Of a stretch of 64,000 nucleotides of DNA, positions 10,425 through 22,937 are shown in pieces; the first letter of the stretch is position 1; each line of letters starts with the position of its first letter. A program made the translations under genes and the position numbers. The stretch comes from Phyto melanocephala (taxonomy: Eukaryota; Arthropoda; Insecta; Diptera; Rhinophoridae): positions 88,306,216 to 88,370,215 of the forward strand of contig OW799236.1 of assembly GCA_941918925.1 (NCBI GenBank), in the 5' to 3' direction. The notes below the pieces were generated by a model. That model worked only from the letters and a program-made list of their open reading frames with translations. It was not told the DNA's origin and made no database searches.

Positions 10425-12233
10425 AAAGAGCACATTGAAACATTTTCACATAAGGAATTTGTTAATTTTTTTTGTTACTTTTTTATATTTATTAGGTTCG
10501 AGTAATTAATTTATTTTAGCATATTTCTTTGGGAGTGAAAAAATACTAAGAAACAATTTTTTCGACATTGCGCACAAAAATTGCATTTCCCACCTCTGTT
10601 CGAATTCAAGATAACATATTTAAAAAAAATTTGAAATAAAATTGCATTGTTATGCAAATACTTTAAAATTACCAAAAGCCAGCATACACTACTATAATCT
10701 AAATCAAAGTAGTATATTACAAGGGGTTTGTTAGTAGAACAACTATTTATTTGTTGTTTACTGAATTATTTTATTTTCAAATTAAATGACTTTTCCATTC
10801 ACAAGTTTGTTTTTTTAAATTTCAGATAATTTTTACAAATTTTTCTTTTGCAATGAATATTAAAACAATTGCCTTAAGTTTAACTGCAACTTATTTGCAT
10901 TGTAAAAATAAATTGTTTACTCTAATTGAAGTATGTGTGCCTCATGTTAGCTTGTAACTTTAGTTCTTATTTAAGCATTTCTAAGTGCGTTTGTCTATTC
11001 GTTTGTTTACTCAATTTATTGTGGAAAATTATAAAAGTTAATTTAACTATTCACTGAAGGTCGCTCACGACGAGTTGTAAAATCCCTTAAGGATAATTTA
11101 TTTTGTATTTGTCCGTTTAGTTAACAATTTAGTTAGCAGCAAGTAAAATGTAATAAATTATGGAACAATTTATTTTATAACGCTCAAAAGTTACAATGAA
11201 TTAATGGCAGCATGATGATAATAATTTAAAAAAGCCTTAAGGCATAATTTAACACATTTTAGAGATATAATTTAGCTTTAAAATTTGGTATTTGAATGAT
11301 GGTAATCAATGTAATTAGCGGAAAATTTTGTATGATCCATAAACTGCAGAATTAAAAGTTCTTACAAATTTTATACTAATTTTTGGTTTTAACTTGTTAA
11401 TTATATACAAATTTGACTTTGTTTTTTCTTTTATATTTAGAGCGTAAATGTTTGCTTTAATATATTGATTCATAAAAATGCTTTAACAAACAATAATAAA
11501 GTTTTATATTTGACCCCAAAAAAATCTAAATAGAATGTGTTTTCAAAGAAATTCTTTAGAAAAATATTTACATTGAAAACGCTTTCATGTGGAGCCTTAT
11601 TTTATACAATAAAAAAAAAAGAAGATGAAAGCAATTTGAGATAAAAACTTATTTAAAAGAAATATATTAAATTGCAAGAAAATACAAAATGAAAGAAAAG
11701 AAATTTTTCTTTATTTATTATTTATTTCTTCTTCTATACAAAACAAATTTGTATTCAAGTGTGTATAGTCCATGGAAGGTACTATGTGGCGTATTATTGT
11801 TGTAAATATTTAAGAACCACAAACATAAACGTTAATCATACGTATAGTGGCCAGCGTGAGGGCGATTGTATAATAAAATCATTAATCATAAATCGTAAAT
11901 AAAAGATAATTTTTTTTATTTATATACAATTTGTGATAATATTTTTATTTCTTCATATTAAATTAAATTTTATTTTTATAGAAAATTAACGACGAATTTT
12001 TATTTGATAAAAACTTATGCTAAATTTGTATAATACAAAAATTAACGATTATTTTTGGGGTTTTTTAGAAAACATAAGTGAACTAAATTGAACTGTTTTA
12101 TGTGTTGACTGAAAACTTATTGAATATTTTAACTAAATTGATTTCAAATCTAATCTCCATTTTTCTCCATCATCTCGCATTTTGCAGTTACAGGTACTAA
12201 ACGTATTTCTGACTTTTTTCCAAAAATTAAAAG
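10425..12233. other. AT-rich noncoding stretch
   Basis: No coding, RNA or repeat feature was recognised in about 1.8 kb. Confidence 0.45.
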
Positions 12234-12235
12234 TA

Positions 12236-13168
12236 AAGGGTGTTTTTTTTACAGGTTTGTTTTTAGAATAGAGATAAAACTGGCATTTTGTGGTCAAATC
12301 TGGCAACTCTAATGTCATTTATGTTCAGTTTGGTTTGCCATTTCATCATGAACAGGTTGACAAAAGAACAACGCTTGCAAATCGTGCAAATTTATTTCGA
12401 AAATTGAGTTTGATCTCGATGCTGATTTTCATCGCAAAATTTTGTTCAGTGATGAGGCTCATTTTTGGTTGAATGGCTACGTCAAAAAGCAAAATTGCCG
12501 CATTTGGAGTGAAGAGAATCCACATGCGACCCTTGAGACGCCATTACAGCCACAAAAACTGACTGTTTGGTGTGCTCTATGGGCTGGTGGAGTCATTGGG
12601 CCATACTGCTTCCGAAATAATGCTGGAGAGGCAGTTACCGTTAATGGAGACCGGTATAGAGCCATGATAACCGACTATTTTGTTCCCGAATTGGATGGCA
12701 TGAATGTGGATGAGTTGTGGTTCCAACAAGACGGCGCTACATGCCACACAGCGCACGCCACAATCGATTTATTGAAGGAAACATTCGATGAGCGCATAAT
12801 TTCGCGGAATGGACCTGTCAATTGGCCACCAAGATCGTGTGATTTGACACCATTGGATTATTTTCTTTGGGAATATGTGAAGTCGCTCATCTACGCCAAC
12901 AAACCAGAAACGTTAGGGGAATTGGAAGTCAACATTCGTGGCGTTATTGCCGACATACGGCACCATATGCTCGAAAAAGTGGTTAAAAATTGGACCTGTA
13001 GAATTGGCTTTATTCGAACCAGCCGCGGCGGCCACATGCCTGAAATAATATTTAAACATTAATGGCATAAAATTATCCTTCCAATAAAGCCAAATTGATG
13101 GTCATTAAAACGATTTTCTTGTGTTTTATTTCAATTCGAAGTTCTATACCACTGAAAAAAACACCCTT
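12236..13168 (+). mobile_element. DD41D mariner with TIRs and TA duplication, internally deleted
   Basis: The 933-bp element has TIRs AAGGGTGTTTTTTTTACAG (from 12236) and, inverted, CTGAAAAAAACACCCTT (to 13168). TA lies immediately outside on both sides (12234-12235 and 13169-13170). It encodes the start and the whole catalytic domain of a DD41D transposase but lacks the middle. The ends look intact, so it could behave as a non-autonomous element. Confidence 0.9.
12348..13062 (+). pseudogene. DD41D mariner transposase, N-terminal deletion derivative
   Basis: The ATG at 12348 encodes a family-type N-terminus (NRLTKEQRLQIVQIYFEN). Near 12404 the frame shifts and the coding jumps to the catalytic domain, which then stays open to the TAA at 13060-13062. 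Visible catalytic residues are D in FSDEAHF, D in QQDGATCHTA and D in LTPLDYFLW. Forty-one residues lie between the second and third D, which defines DD41D. The terminal TSRGGHMPEI segment is also family-typical. Roughly 130-150 codons of the DNA-binding region are missing. The catalytic half could be translated from an internal ATG near 12442, but would lack DNA-binding ability. Confidence 0.9.
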
Positions 13169-13170
13169 TA

Positions 13171-13860
13171 CAAGAAATCATAACTTTACTCTTCGTTAAG
13201 CGATTTTTAAAATTATTTTTTTTAAAGTGTAATTGTTACCTGTGAAAAACAATCAAACTTTTGAAAATCACCAAAAAAATGACGAGTAATGGTTGTTGAA
13301 GCAAAAAAAAAAAAATAATAATTAAAATTTTTTGTATAAAAAAATCATGAAAACTTTAAAATCAAAAAAAAAGTGTACAGTTTTATTACTTTCGCGTAAA
13401 GCCACATAACCTATGAACTAAAAGAGCCATTGATCATGAAAATCGATGAACGCGTTTCGCTTGTATTCACAGTTAAGTGAAGGTACCTTGTTTTGAAATA
13501 AAGGAAAAAACGTTAATGACTTTTAATGATTCCAACACAAATCGCTTAATATACATCAGCTAAATACACATTCATCAGTGCCATGGCACAAAAGTATCAT
13601 AAAAAAATAATTAAAATCAAAAAGTTGTATATCGATTTGAACGACAAGTAGCTCGTTTTGTTTGAAACATATTTGCCTATACGTTCGCAAAAAATAACAT
13701 GTTGACAAGCTATTACCATAATATAAATATTATTTATTATGAATAAAATAATTTCTTAAAAACTATTGATAGATTTTGGTTTTCTGTCAGGCATGTCACA
13801 GTTATAAATTATATTCGCATTTGTTTTCTTTCACCACTTTTAATTTCTTTTGTGAAATTT
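13171..13860. other. AT-rich noncoding stretch
   Basis: No feature was recognised. Confidence 0.4.
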
Positions 13861-15052
13861 ATATAGACACTAGAAAAGCCCGGCGCGCGTTGCTACGCCC
13901 CTTAATGAATAAAAATGCATTCTGAATTTTAATTGAATATCAAGTGCAAAAAGCTAAAAATATAACTTTTTTTAATGGGCATGACAGCTCGATATGTGTG
14001 TAAAGTTTCAGAGAAATCGGTCTAGTGCAAGTACCTCAAAATTATAATTTTTTTTTTATGGGCGTTGCCCTGCCCACTTTTCTAATCACGAAATTATATA
14101 GTCATGACAGCTCAATATGTGTGCAAAGTTTCAAAAAAATCGGTAGAGTGCAAGTACCTCTAAATGATAACTTTTTTTTTATGGGTGTGGCCCTGCTCAC
14201 TTTTCTGATCACAAAATTATAAAGTCATGACAGTTCAATATGTGTGCAAAGTTTCAGAAAAATCGGTCAAGTGCAAGTAGCTAAAAATGATAACTAATTT
14301 TTTATAGGCGTGGCCCCGCCCACTTTTTTCTATCCAAAAACACTCCCTGGAATGTGTAAAACAACTTGCCAAAGTTTAAGTCCGATCGGTTTTACAGTTT
14401 CGGAGTATGCAAAATTTTATTGAAATCGGTTCAGCCGTTTAGAAAAAGTTTGGTGACAAACACTGTGACACGTGAATTTTATATATTAGAAAAGATTGTT
14501 ATTAAACTAACTCACTTTCTGCTGTACGAGTGGTACCGCACAAATTAAAAAAGCTCTCACTGTGATAGTACTCAGGATATATGATATTAAAAATTCACTT
14601 TGTATGGGAACTACCACGCCCACTTATCCGATCCCGCCCATTTTCGGCATGGCTACTCACATTAATAATTATAAGGCCGAACATAAATTTAAAAAGCTCT
14701 CCCTGTCATAGTTATCAAGATATATGATATTAAAAATTCACTTTGTATCGCAGCTACCACGCCTACTTATGCGCTCCTGCCTATTTTCGGTACGGCTACA
14801 AATAGTAACAACAAATGATGTCGCACGAATTTTCGAAGCTCTCCCTTTCATAGTAATCAAGATATATGATGTTAAAAATTCACTTTGTATGGGATGTGCC
14901 ACGCCCACTTCATTAAGGAATATAAAAAACAGTTATAAACCTATTCTCAGACCTATAGAACGTGTATGCAAAATTTCATTGAAATCGGTTCAGCCGTTTC
15001 GGAGGAGTTTGGTGACAAACACTGTGACACGTGAATTTTATATATATAGATA
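13861..15052 (+). mobile_element. Helitron-like non-autonomous repeat made of tandem monomers
   Basis: The repeat starts near ATATAGACACTAGAAAAGCC with a GCGCGCGTTGCTACGCC block. From about 13965 to 14325 it holds three monomers of about 122 bp, each with GGCGT/GTGGCCC, GTCATGACAG and AAGTTTCAGAAAAATCGGT. A first 3'-type end occurs at 14400-14491 (GAAATCGGTTCAGCCGTTT ... GACACGTGAATTTTATATAT). Then come three other monomers (about 14560, 14695, 14835) with CACGCCCACT and ATATATGAT, followed by a second copy of the same 3'-type end at 14970-15050. Such CACGCCCAC-rich repeats are common in dipteran Helitron-derived families. The Helitron label is an inference and no target duplication was seen. 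Confidence 0.55.
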
Positions 15053-17451
15053 AATATTTGCATTCTTCTAATTAAATAGCTCTTAGTGTGCATACTTTTA
15101 GGGGGTTCAAGTAAATACGAATTTGCTTATAAGCTTTTTACCTTAAAATAAAATGTAAAAAGTGACACATGAAACTTTTTTTGTTAAAAAAAAAAATTAA
15201 AATTAAAATTAAGGAAATCTGATTAGGGAAAAATAGAAAATTAAATAATTTCGATCGGATTGTGTGACAGAAATATATATTGGATTTCTCTTATTAGATT
15301 GCAACGAAACATAATTAGTAAACACTAAAGAAAGTCACAAACGTAGCAAAAAAGGCTTACAAGTAATCTCAATAAATTTAGAATAGTACACACAATATTC
15401 TCATTACTCTCTCATTTCAAAATACATACTTGCAAAATTGTGTTTTGCTTAACGATAAAAATATTGAAGAATGGAACAAAACTGAAATAGAATAATCTTG
15501 AAATAAAATAAGGCTGAATCAGAATAAAAATTAAACTAAAAATGAAAAATAAAATTGAAATAGAACATTCAAGACATGTTTGAATGTTTTGATAGTAGAT
15601 CTAGACTAAAGAATAACTTGCACTTGAGATCAGTTCACATGTATTAAACTAATATCTTATAAGAAAATATTTCTCTTTAAACTGATTTTAATTATTATTA
15701 TTATTATTTTATTATTTTATTTTTAATGTAATTATTTAGTAACACTGCTGTTTAATATTTTTTAGATTTTCTCTATTGTACTCGATACTTTTGTTATGAT
15801 TTATCGTAGTTTAATTCCATATCAAATATCTGACTATATTTAAAAATATAAATAATAACAAAGCTGTAGAGAAAAACTTTTCTAGTAATTATTAATTTCT
15901 TTTAGTGTGAGTAATGTTTAGATTTTTTTTGTTATTTATGTTAACATTGAAATATAGTGACTAAAAGTAGTGTATAATAGAAAAGATAACTTTTAGAATA
16001 GTTTATGCAGCTCTTTTGTAAACACCATGAATACTGATACAGTACGAAGCGGAACATAATGTAGGTATTTTATTTTGTTGGTGTATTAGCGTTAGATTTG
16101 CTTTTGCACCCCCTCCTCAGAATTAAAAAAAAATTATTATTCATATAAAATTAAATCAGTTTAAGATTTTGTAAAAAAAAAGAATAAATTAAGCGTTTGT
16201 CACCCCTATAAAAATTGTAGCTATATTCATCGTTATTTTCCAGCCTTCCTACAGGCAAACTAAATCAGCAAACCGTTTAGTGACTAACACTTATTTGTTT
16301 TATTTGCACCAAGAAAAAAGTAACTCGTTAATTCAATAAATAATAATTACATTACTTCTTAATGGATTATCAAATTTGGTAAAAGCACACATGTAAGATA
16401 GCTATAACCATCACTAAAGTACGACCGCAATAGGTCAAATCTTGAAAATTTCTTATTTCAAAAAATTTTACATTATCTTAATTTCTTGTCTTAAGAAAAT
16501 ATTTAAAATTTTTTTTTTTTTTTGTAAAAACTAATTTTAGTATTTGAAAATATCTTCTGTATTTGGTTTTCTTTTTCTTGCTTTTCCTTTGACGCAAGTG
16601 TTGCTTTTTGTAGCAATTATTGTAAAAAGACATGTAATTGTGTTGGTAAATAATATTTTGCTGTCAGATATAAAACAGCTTTTATTAAATTAAGATATGT
16701 TAGGTTGCAAAAGAGCGATGTACTAAATGCCCTACATAATCAGAAATCTAATTCAATCAAAAGTTCGACTTATTAAATAGTTTATTTCATGCTATAACAC
16801 ACACTAATAATCGACTACATGACTATGCAATTCAGAATTGACACTAAATATTAATAACTGAACTATGTTATAGTAAATTTTATATTACATACTTAACTGT
16901 TTTAAAAAAATATCAAACTTACATATTCTTTAAAAGTATCTGAGCCTTAATTTAAAATTTGTTGGATATGATTTTAATCTTCATTACGCCACTTGGTACT
17001 GACATAAAACAAAAATTCCTAGGACTGCAAAAAAACCCTTAATTTTACATTTATTTGAAATAAATTTATATTATACACTTTTATTTATTTGTTTTTGCAA
17101 TACGACTAACAAAGAAGCCCTTAAAAATTTATTGCATATAAATCCTCTTTTCTTGGTTAAATATTTTCGCAATCAGATTTCGGTTTGTAGGCATGCATAA
17201 ATATTTATTTGTTGTACGGGCATAAACTTTTTTCAGATGTTTGTAAGTTTAAATAAACTTTTCATATCCTGTTTGAATTTATTTATATGTTTTTTAAATT
17301 TATTGCCATACTTTGTGTCGCTCATGTGGGTTAAATTGCCAAAAAAAATGAAGTGTACAATGAAAAGTACCCTTTAGGCCTGATTTACAAACTACAAAAC
17401 AAACACACATACTAAAAAAATTAAAAAAAAAGAAACAAAAAAAATATAAAA
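15053..17451. other. AT-rich noncoding stretch
   Basis: It contains a short TTA/ATT run near 15690-15720 and long T/A runs. No supported gene or transposon was found in about 2.4 kb. Confidence 0.45.
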
Positions 17452-18311
17452 CAAGTAAGAGCGCTATATTCGGCCGTGCCGAATCTTATATACCCTTCAC
17501 AACGTGTAGTCATGCAATAACAGTAGTTTGTATCACCATTCATCCCATATAATATACGTACATACATATAAAAAACATACATATATAAAACATCTCATTG
17601 TAAAATTATAAATTTACGTATGTATGTTTAAAAAAAAAAATAAAAAAAAAAATAAAAAAAAATTAAAAAAAAAATTTAAAAAAAAATTAAAAAAAAAAAT
17701 TAAAAAAAAAAAATTTTAAAAAAATAATTAAATATATATAATAAATATAAAACAAAAAAAAATAAAAAAAAAAAATTAAGAAAAAAATTTTAAAAAAATA
17801 ATAAAAATATAAATAATATATTAAATAAAAAATAAAAATTAAAAAAAATAAATAAAAAAAAAATTAAAAAAAAAAAATAAAAAAAAATATAAAAAAAATT
17901 TTTTTTTGGCTCAGCTGGGATTCGATGCCACGTTTTCTCTAACCAGTATACACGTTTGTATGTATGTATGTTGTTGTTGTAATGTTGTTTTTGTGAATAA
18001 AAAATCGAGGTGGTCGTGGGTTTTTGCTCATATCTCAATTGTTTATGTACCGATGTTTCTAATTTTCAATACCGTTCTACTCCCGAATATTTCTGATATT
18101 TTAATACCTCACCCGGGTCCAAGCGATATCGGGGGGCTTCAAAAAGTTGATTTCAACATACACACGGACAGACTGACAGAGCTTAATCGACTCCCCTATT
18201 CATAAGCTTTCAGAAAATATATACTTTATGGGGTCGGAAATGAAAATTGTAGAAATTTCACACGGAATGACAAACCTATATATACTCTTTTTCACTGTGT
18301 GAAGGGTATAA
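17452..18311 (+). mobile_element. INE-1/DINE-1-like element, full length
   Basis: This 860-bp copy is the reference for the family in this window. It starts CAAGTAAGAGCGCTATATTC. A palindrome (17468-17474 pairing with 17478-17484) is followed by TATACCCTTCACA, which recurs inverted at the 3' end. The middle is about 270 bp of A-rich simple sequence. The 3' part holds GGCTCAGCTGGGATTCG, a GTATGTATGTTGTTG tract, CACACGGACAGACTGACAGA, a TATACTTTATGGGGTCGG block and the terminal hairpin ending GGGTATAA. Subterminal inverted repeats, a simple-sequence core and a 3' hairpin fit the Helentron/DINE architecture. It encodes no protein. Confidence 0.8.
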
Positions 18312-18984
18312 AGAAATGCAGTAGTTTTATATACATATACTCACAATGTATGCGTACATACATGTGTATATGTAACTACATTTATGTGTACATAAAGTTA
18401 TTTACAGTTGTGTATGTGCTACTGCATGAATAAACAATAAACACACAACGCACAATAAATTACATACTTTCATCAGTTTGAGCACACACATTTATGAGTG
18501 TAAGTTAGTATGTATGTAATAGTTAAAAATCACTCATGTAAATATTTTCTGAAATAGTACAAAAATTTGGTCAACAATGTAGAAAAACGAAACAAAACTT
18601 AAGTGACAAAAAAAAGCAACAACAACCTTGATTTTACACTATAGACACATTTCAACACTTCTACACACTCACGTAGACAGCATTCATAAAGACACCCCAG
18701 AGGGAAAAATGGTACGTTTTCGAAATTGCCAAACCTTTTTGGGGATCTTTTTAAATAAATATTTTAAATATTAATTTAAGATGGTGTGTTTTTAAAAAAA
18801 AAAAAGTAATTGTATTATATGCTATCGTATAGAACATAAACATTGATGTTTTGGATAAGAAGGTCTTGTAGAATTTCTTTAAAAATTTCTAATCAAGGAG
18901 ACCCTATTTGTAACAATATATCGTTAAGTTGATAATGAGATATAGGAGGTCATCGGAAAGTTAAGAAATAACAAAGCAGTAAGC
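18312..18984. other. AT-rich noncoding stretch with a TACATA/GTATAT-rich patch
   Basis: Simple-sequence-like ACATAC and GTATAT runs occupy 18330-18530. Nothing else was recognised. Confidence 0.4.
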
Positions 18985-20305
18985 GAATTTCAATTACGGG
19001 CTAAAATTTTTCGGGTTAATATCGAATTCACAACTGAACTTCTAGGACAACACAACTCAGCAGTCTGGGAGTAGGAAAGGCCTCCACCAAATTGAAAAAT
19101 TGGCATTATAGTTAAGTAAACTAAAAGTGGCGGCTTAAAAGATTGCAAGAATTGGAGACGAATTACTCTTTCTAATACCATGTACAAAATATTGGCTGTC
19201 GTAATACAAGAAAGGCTTCAAAGTGAAATGGATAACAACCTACGTGATGGATAGATAGGTTTCCGCCTAAACTCGAGCTGCGTAGACCATGCCAACACTC
19301 TACTCATTATAATAGAACAATCCCTAGAATGGCATACTCCCCTGTACCTTCTGATCGAAGACCTCAAGAAAGTATTAAGGAAAAAAGAAGTACCCCAGAA
19401 AATAACTCGAATCGTCAGAGCTATATACAAGGACGCAGATCTTTCAGTTCTTAACAACGGGAATATAAGTCAACTATTGCACACAAATACTGAAGTAAGT
19501 AATATATGACATCATTAGCGAAGTCTATTCAGAAAGAAAAGAAATCACATGAAGTCTCTTTTGTCATCTTGACAATTTGAATTATGCAGATGATATTTTT
19601 CGCACAAGATCTCCAACAGGCAGGCAAAGTAGAAGATTTGGAAAAATTAGAACACAATGTTTGACTTGAGATAAATATCAAGAAAGTTAAAGATATAAGA
19701 ATTAATAACTTGAACACCGATAACATCATGCTAGAAGGCCAACCAGTTTAAGGTCAACAAATAACAGGGCCGGAATAAACTTAAGTAGGAATCAAGCGAG
19801 AGCTGCTTCCGGAATACTAGAACTAATATGGAGATGCTCATAAATATCCAGACGAACCATGTTTAGAATATTCAACGCAAGTGTAAAGTCTACTCTGCTG
19901 TACGTAAGTAAAACTTGGTTAGTATCAACACCATCACGTAAAAGCTATAGGTATTCATATAAAAATGCTTCAGAATCATATCCAGAACAACATACGCAAT
20001 GCGAATCTTTGGAAACTTATCAACGAGGAACCCATAATAAAGCAAACAAAACGCAGGAAATGGAGGTGGATCGATCATACTATCAAAAAAATCCTGATAG
20101 TATATTAGAAATGGCAGGTGGATCGAAACCTTAAAGCTTATAAAGTCGGGATTGGCCAAGGAACACATGGAAACGTACCATCAAAAACTAGAAAAGTACA
20201 ATCTTACATGGGAAGAAGCGAAAATAACTGCAACAAATTGTGTAAAATGGATATGCTTTGTGAAAGTCATTTGTTCCCAAGAGGCGTAATAAAGCAAATA
20301 AGTTG
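18985..20305 (+). pseudogene. RTE-type LINE reverse transcriptase relic
   Basis: Joined across many stops and frameshifts, the plus strand preserves RTE-like reverse transcriptase motifs in order. These are DCKNWRRITLSNTMYKILAV, then QERL...GFRLNSSCVDHANTLLIIIE, QSLEWHTPLYLL, an eroded first catalytic block (IEDLKK), PQKITRIVRAIYKDAD, and at about 19577 the NYADD box. The C-terminal part shows FNASVKSTLLYVSKTW, NANLWKLINEEPI and KRRKWRWIDHTIKK. That tail is characteristic of RTE/Bov-B class elements. No intact frame exceeds about 90 codons, so it is an old dead copy. The endonuclease domain is not recognisable, suggesting 5' truncation. Clade assignment is from motif memory. Confidence 0.75.
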
Positions 20306-21026
20306 AATATTCGTAGAATTCTGGCGATTGCAAAAATGGTACAAAAGTGGAAAAAGTCTTTTAATTTCCATTGGAACACATAGCCGCACCAAATGTTTAC
20401 CATTTACCTTTATCATTACACAGAATTTTTATCTCACTGCAGAATACTTGTAGATCTGCCAGGTCTGTACTGTCTAATAATATCGATAGCTGGCCTTCTG
20501 ATTGTATGTTTCAGACACCCTCATTTACGCGCTCGCATATTCAACCACAAAGATCTGATTTGTTATATTCCACAAATCTTGATTTGATATTGTGGCTGCC
20601 CAGAATATTCTAGGTAGTTTAAGTTCATGACTGGTTTGAAGTGTGCTGTTCTGCTTTGGATTTTTTAAAGCTCGTTTAATGAATGACCGCATCATTTGTG
20701 TAAATAAACATCCTAAGCCTTTGCTTTTCATCTGAAATTTAGATCATTTCTATGACAAACCCATAAAACATTTAATCAAAGAAAGAAATGCGTCGTCCTC
20801 GATGAAAGGCGCGTTTATATACTTATACGGTCTTCGAGAATTACAGATTAAAGCCTAAGACTAAAGTCGGAATTTCAGTTACTTCCCGGATTTAAACTAA
20901 GAAAATCTCAATATTATTAAGCCTGAAATTCCAGGTCTTATCGGAAACAGAATTTTCCGTTTGGCATTTTAAATTGCCTCATCAGTAAGTAATTTACCGC
21001 AACAAAGTGTGTTTAAAAGAATGTCA
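20306..21026. other. Unassigned noncoding stretch
   Basis: Several short open frames exist (for example 20371-20613) but none has a recognisable motif or splice context. It may be decayed transposon sequence. Confidence 0.35.
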
Positions 21027-21090
21027 AAACGGTGTCATACAGACTCCACTTGAATGTTTGCGTGCAGTGAACTACCACGTTAACCAACGT
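21027..21090 (+). repeat. 3' end fragment of the RNase H-type LINE family
   Basis: CAGACTCCACTTGAATGTTT followed by GCAGTGAACTACCACG and AACCAAC matches the 3' ends of the LINE pieces at about 23460-23518 and 24990-25045. Only the 3' untranslated end is present. Confidence 0.6.
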
Positions 21091-21584
21091 ATTTAAAAGA
21101 AAGTGAACATATAAAAATGTGAATGTTGACTATAATTTTCATATAACAATTCGAAAATCATGTAATTAAAAACTTTCTATAGACTGCCATTTTGGATCTT
21201 TTTATAAAAACTTAATTTTACATGAAAAGTTTTCAATGTGTTTAAGTATCGTAAACAATATTTAAACAATTTTATTTTTGCTGCACACCACCAAAAAACT
21301 TCATTACCAAAAAGGGGCTTTTTTAATCGCCATTTTATATGCAATATTTTACATCGTAGATTTTAACCAAAAGCGGCTTAATCAAGCCTTCCTAGAAAAC
21401 GTAGCGGTAAGTAAGGAAAATATATACTTTCAGCGGCTTAACTACTGCTTAAAAATTATGTGGTACAGAAGATATACTTTGATGCGCTTTTAAATGCAAA
21501 TATCTTAAACATTTCCATCGATGCAATACGATATGCGAATGAAGTCTGCACAGCTTACAAAATCCAAATATCTGTGGTGAAATT

Positions 21585-21736
21585 CAAGGCATATTTATTC
21601 ATTAGGTAGTACTAATCCGTCAGCTGATAGATTTGTCAAAGTCTAGAGATCAAATATAGTTCTTTCTCTTATCGCAAACAAACAAAACAAAAATTTCTTT
21701 CCGAACTGCAATGACCCGATGAATAAGAATGCCTTG
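21585..21736. mobile_element. hAT-type MITE, copy 2
   Basis: It has the same terminal repeats as the copy at 6721: CAAGGCATATTTATTCATTA at the left and the inverted GATGAATAAGAATGCCTTG at the right, with a shorter interior. The last roughly 15 bp and the flank are repeated once more at 21750-21782 (ACCCGATGAATGCCTTG then TGTGGAATC), a small local duplication. A flanking GGTGAAAT/GGTGGAAT pair is a possible 8-bp target duplication, with one base of slack at the left. Confidence 0.6.
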
Positions 21737-21782
21737 GGTGGAATCAAATCACCCGATGAATGCCTTGTGTGGAATCAAATCA

Positions 21783-22937
21783 AATATTCTCAAAACCCAA
21801 AAAATTTATTTCGTAATTAAAAATTTGTGATTAAAACTAAAAATGTCCTTAAATTTATACTCACTACTGTAAACAAATATGTGTTAAACGAGTGGTGGTC
21901 GTGCGTTTTTTTTTATATTTCAAATACACATGTTTGTGCATTTATGCTGGTTGCATTTACAACATGAAAGTGTTATTAACTGTATTCGTATTTATGTTTC
22001 TGTATTTAAATATAAAAAACATCTTAAAAGAATCTAGAACAAAAACGCATCTTAATGACTTTTTGTGTATACCAACGTACCTACACATGCAAATATTTAT
22101 TTGTAAATATGCATTTGTAATTCATTTTATCTTCGACCGATAAAAATAGTGTGAGTGAGCTTTTGAGATTTTTCTCTTTTTTTTTATTAAAATAAAATTT
22201 GTTTTATTGTGCTGAAAATGCACTTTCTTGTTTACTGAATGTATAAAAAAGATAAATATTTGTTTTAAAGGCATGTTAAATGTGTTCTTGAAAGTTTTAT
22301 TGTTATTGTTGTTTTGACACAATAAAATTTCAAAAAATGGGTATTTTGTATGTGTTTTTAATGCATTTAAGAGGTTAAGCTGAAAAGTCATTCAAAAGTG
22401 ATATATTTGTCATGACTTTACACATATAAGAGCAAAGCATGTTTTACTGTCGCCGTTATATAGCCCAAGATTGTAGCTTCTGCAAAGCTAACCAAAAGTG
22501 GAGCCCTTTATATCTTTTTGACAGATAACGGTTATTAAAACATAAATTATTAGTATATACTTGTCATCTCTTTCTAAAATGTTAATACAGTTATCCATAT
22601 TGTTGTTGTCTTTGAAATAAAAAAACTATGTTTAAGTATTAAGACAAGCGCTATTCCTAATATGTAAGAACCAGGTAAGCCAAGGATCAAATAATGATGA
22701 AGATGACCTAAAAAATGCCACCGTCGTCGACAAAAGTATTCATCATAGGTTTCTGCCAATCAGCAGCTTTTGCTTATTTTTTTGCTTTGCACAAGGTATG
22801 AAAAAATATATCAGCCTATTGGAAGATGTTAAAACTTTTTTAAATGATGGACATTTTTATTTAAGTTTTGGTATTTGTATAAAGTTATAGAATGTAACAT
22901 CGATAGATTATGGAAAGCTAAACGCCTCTATACAATT
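21783..22937. other. AT-rich noncoding stretch
   Basis: No supported feature was found in about 1.1 kb. Confidence 0.4.

Noticed and set aside
17790..18038. Phenylalanine/isoleucine-rich minus-strand frame
   Set aside because: It is translated A-rich simple sequence in the core of an INE-like element.
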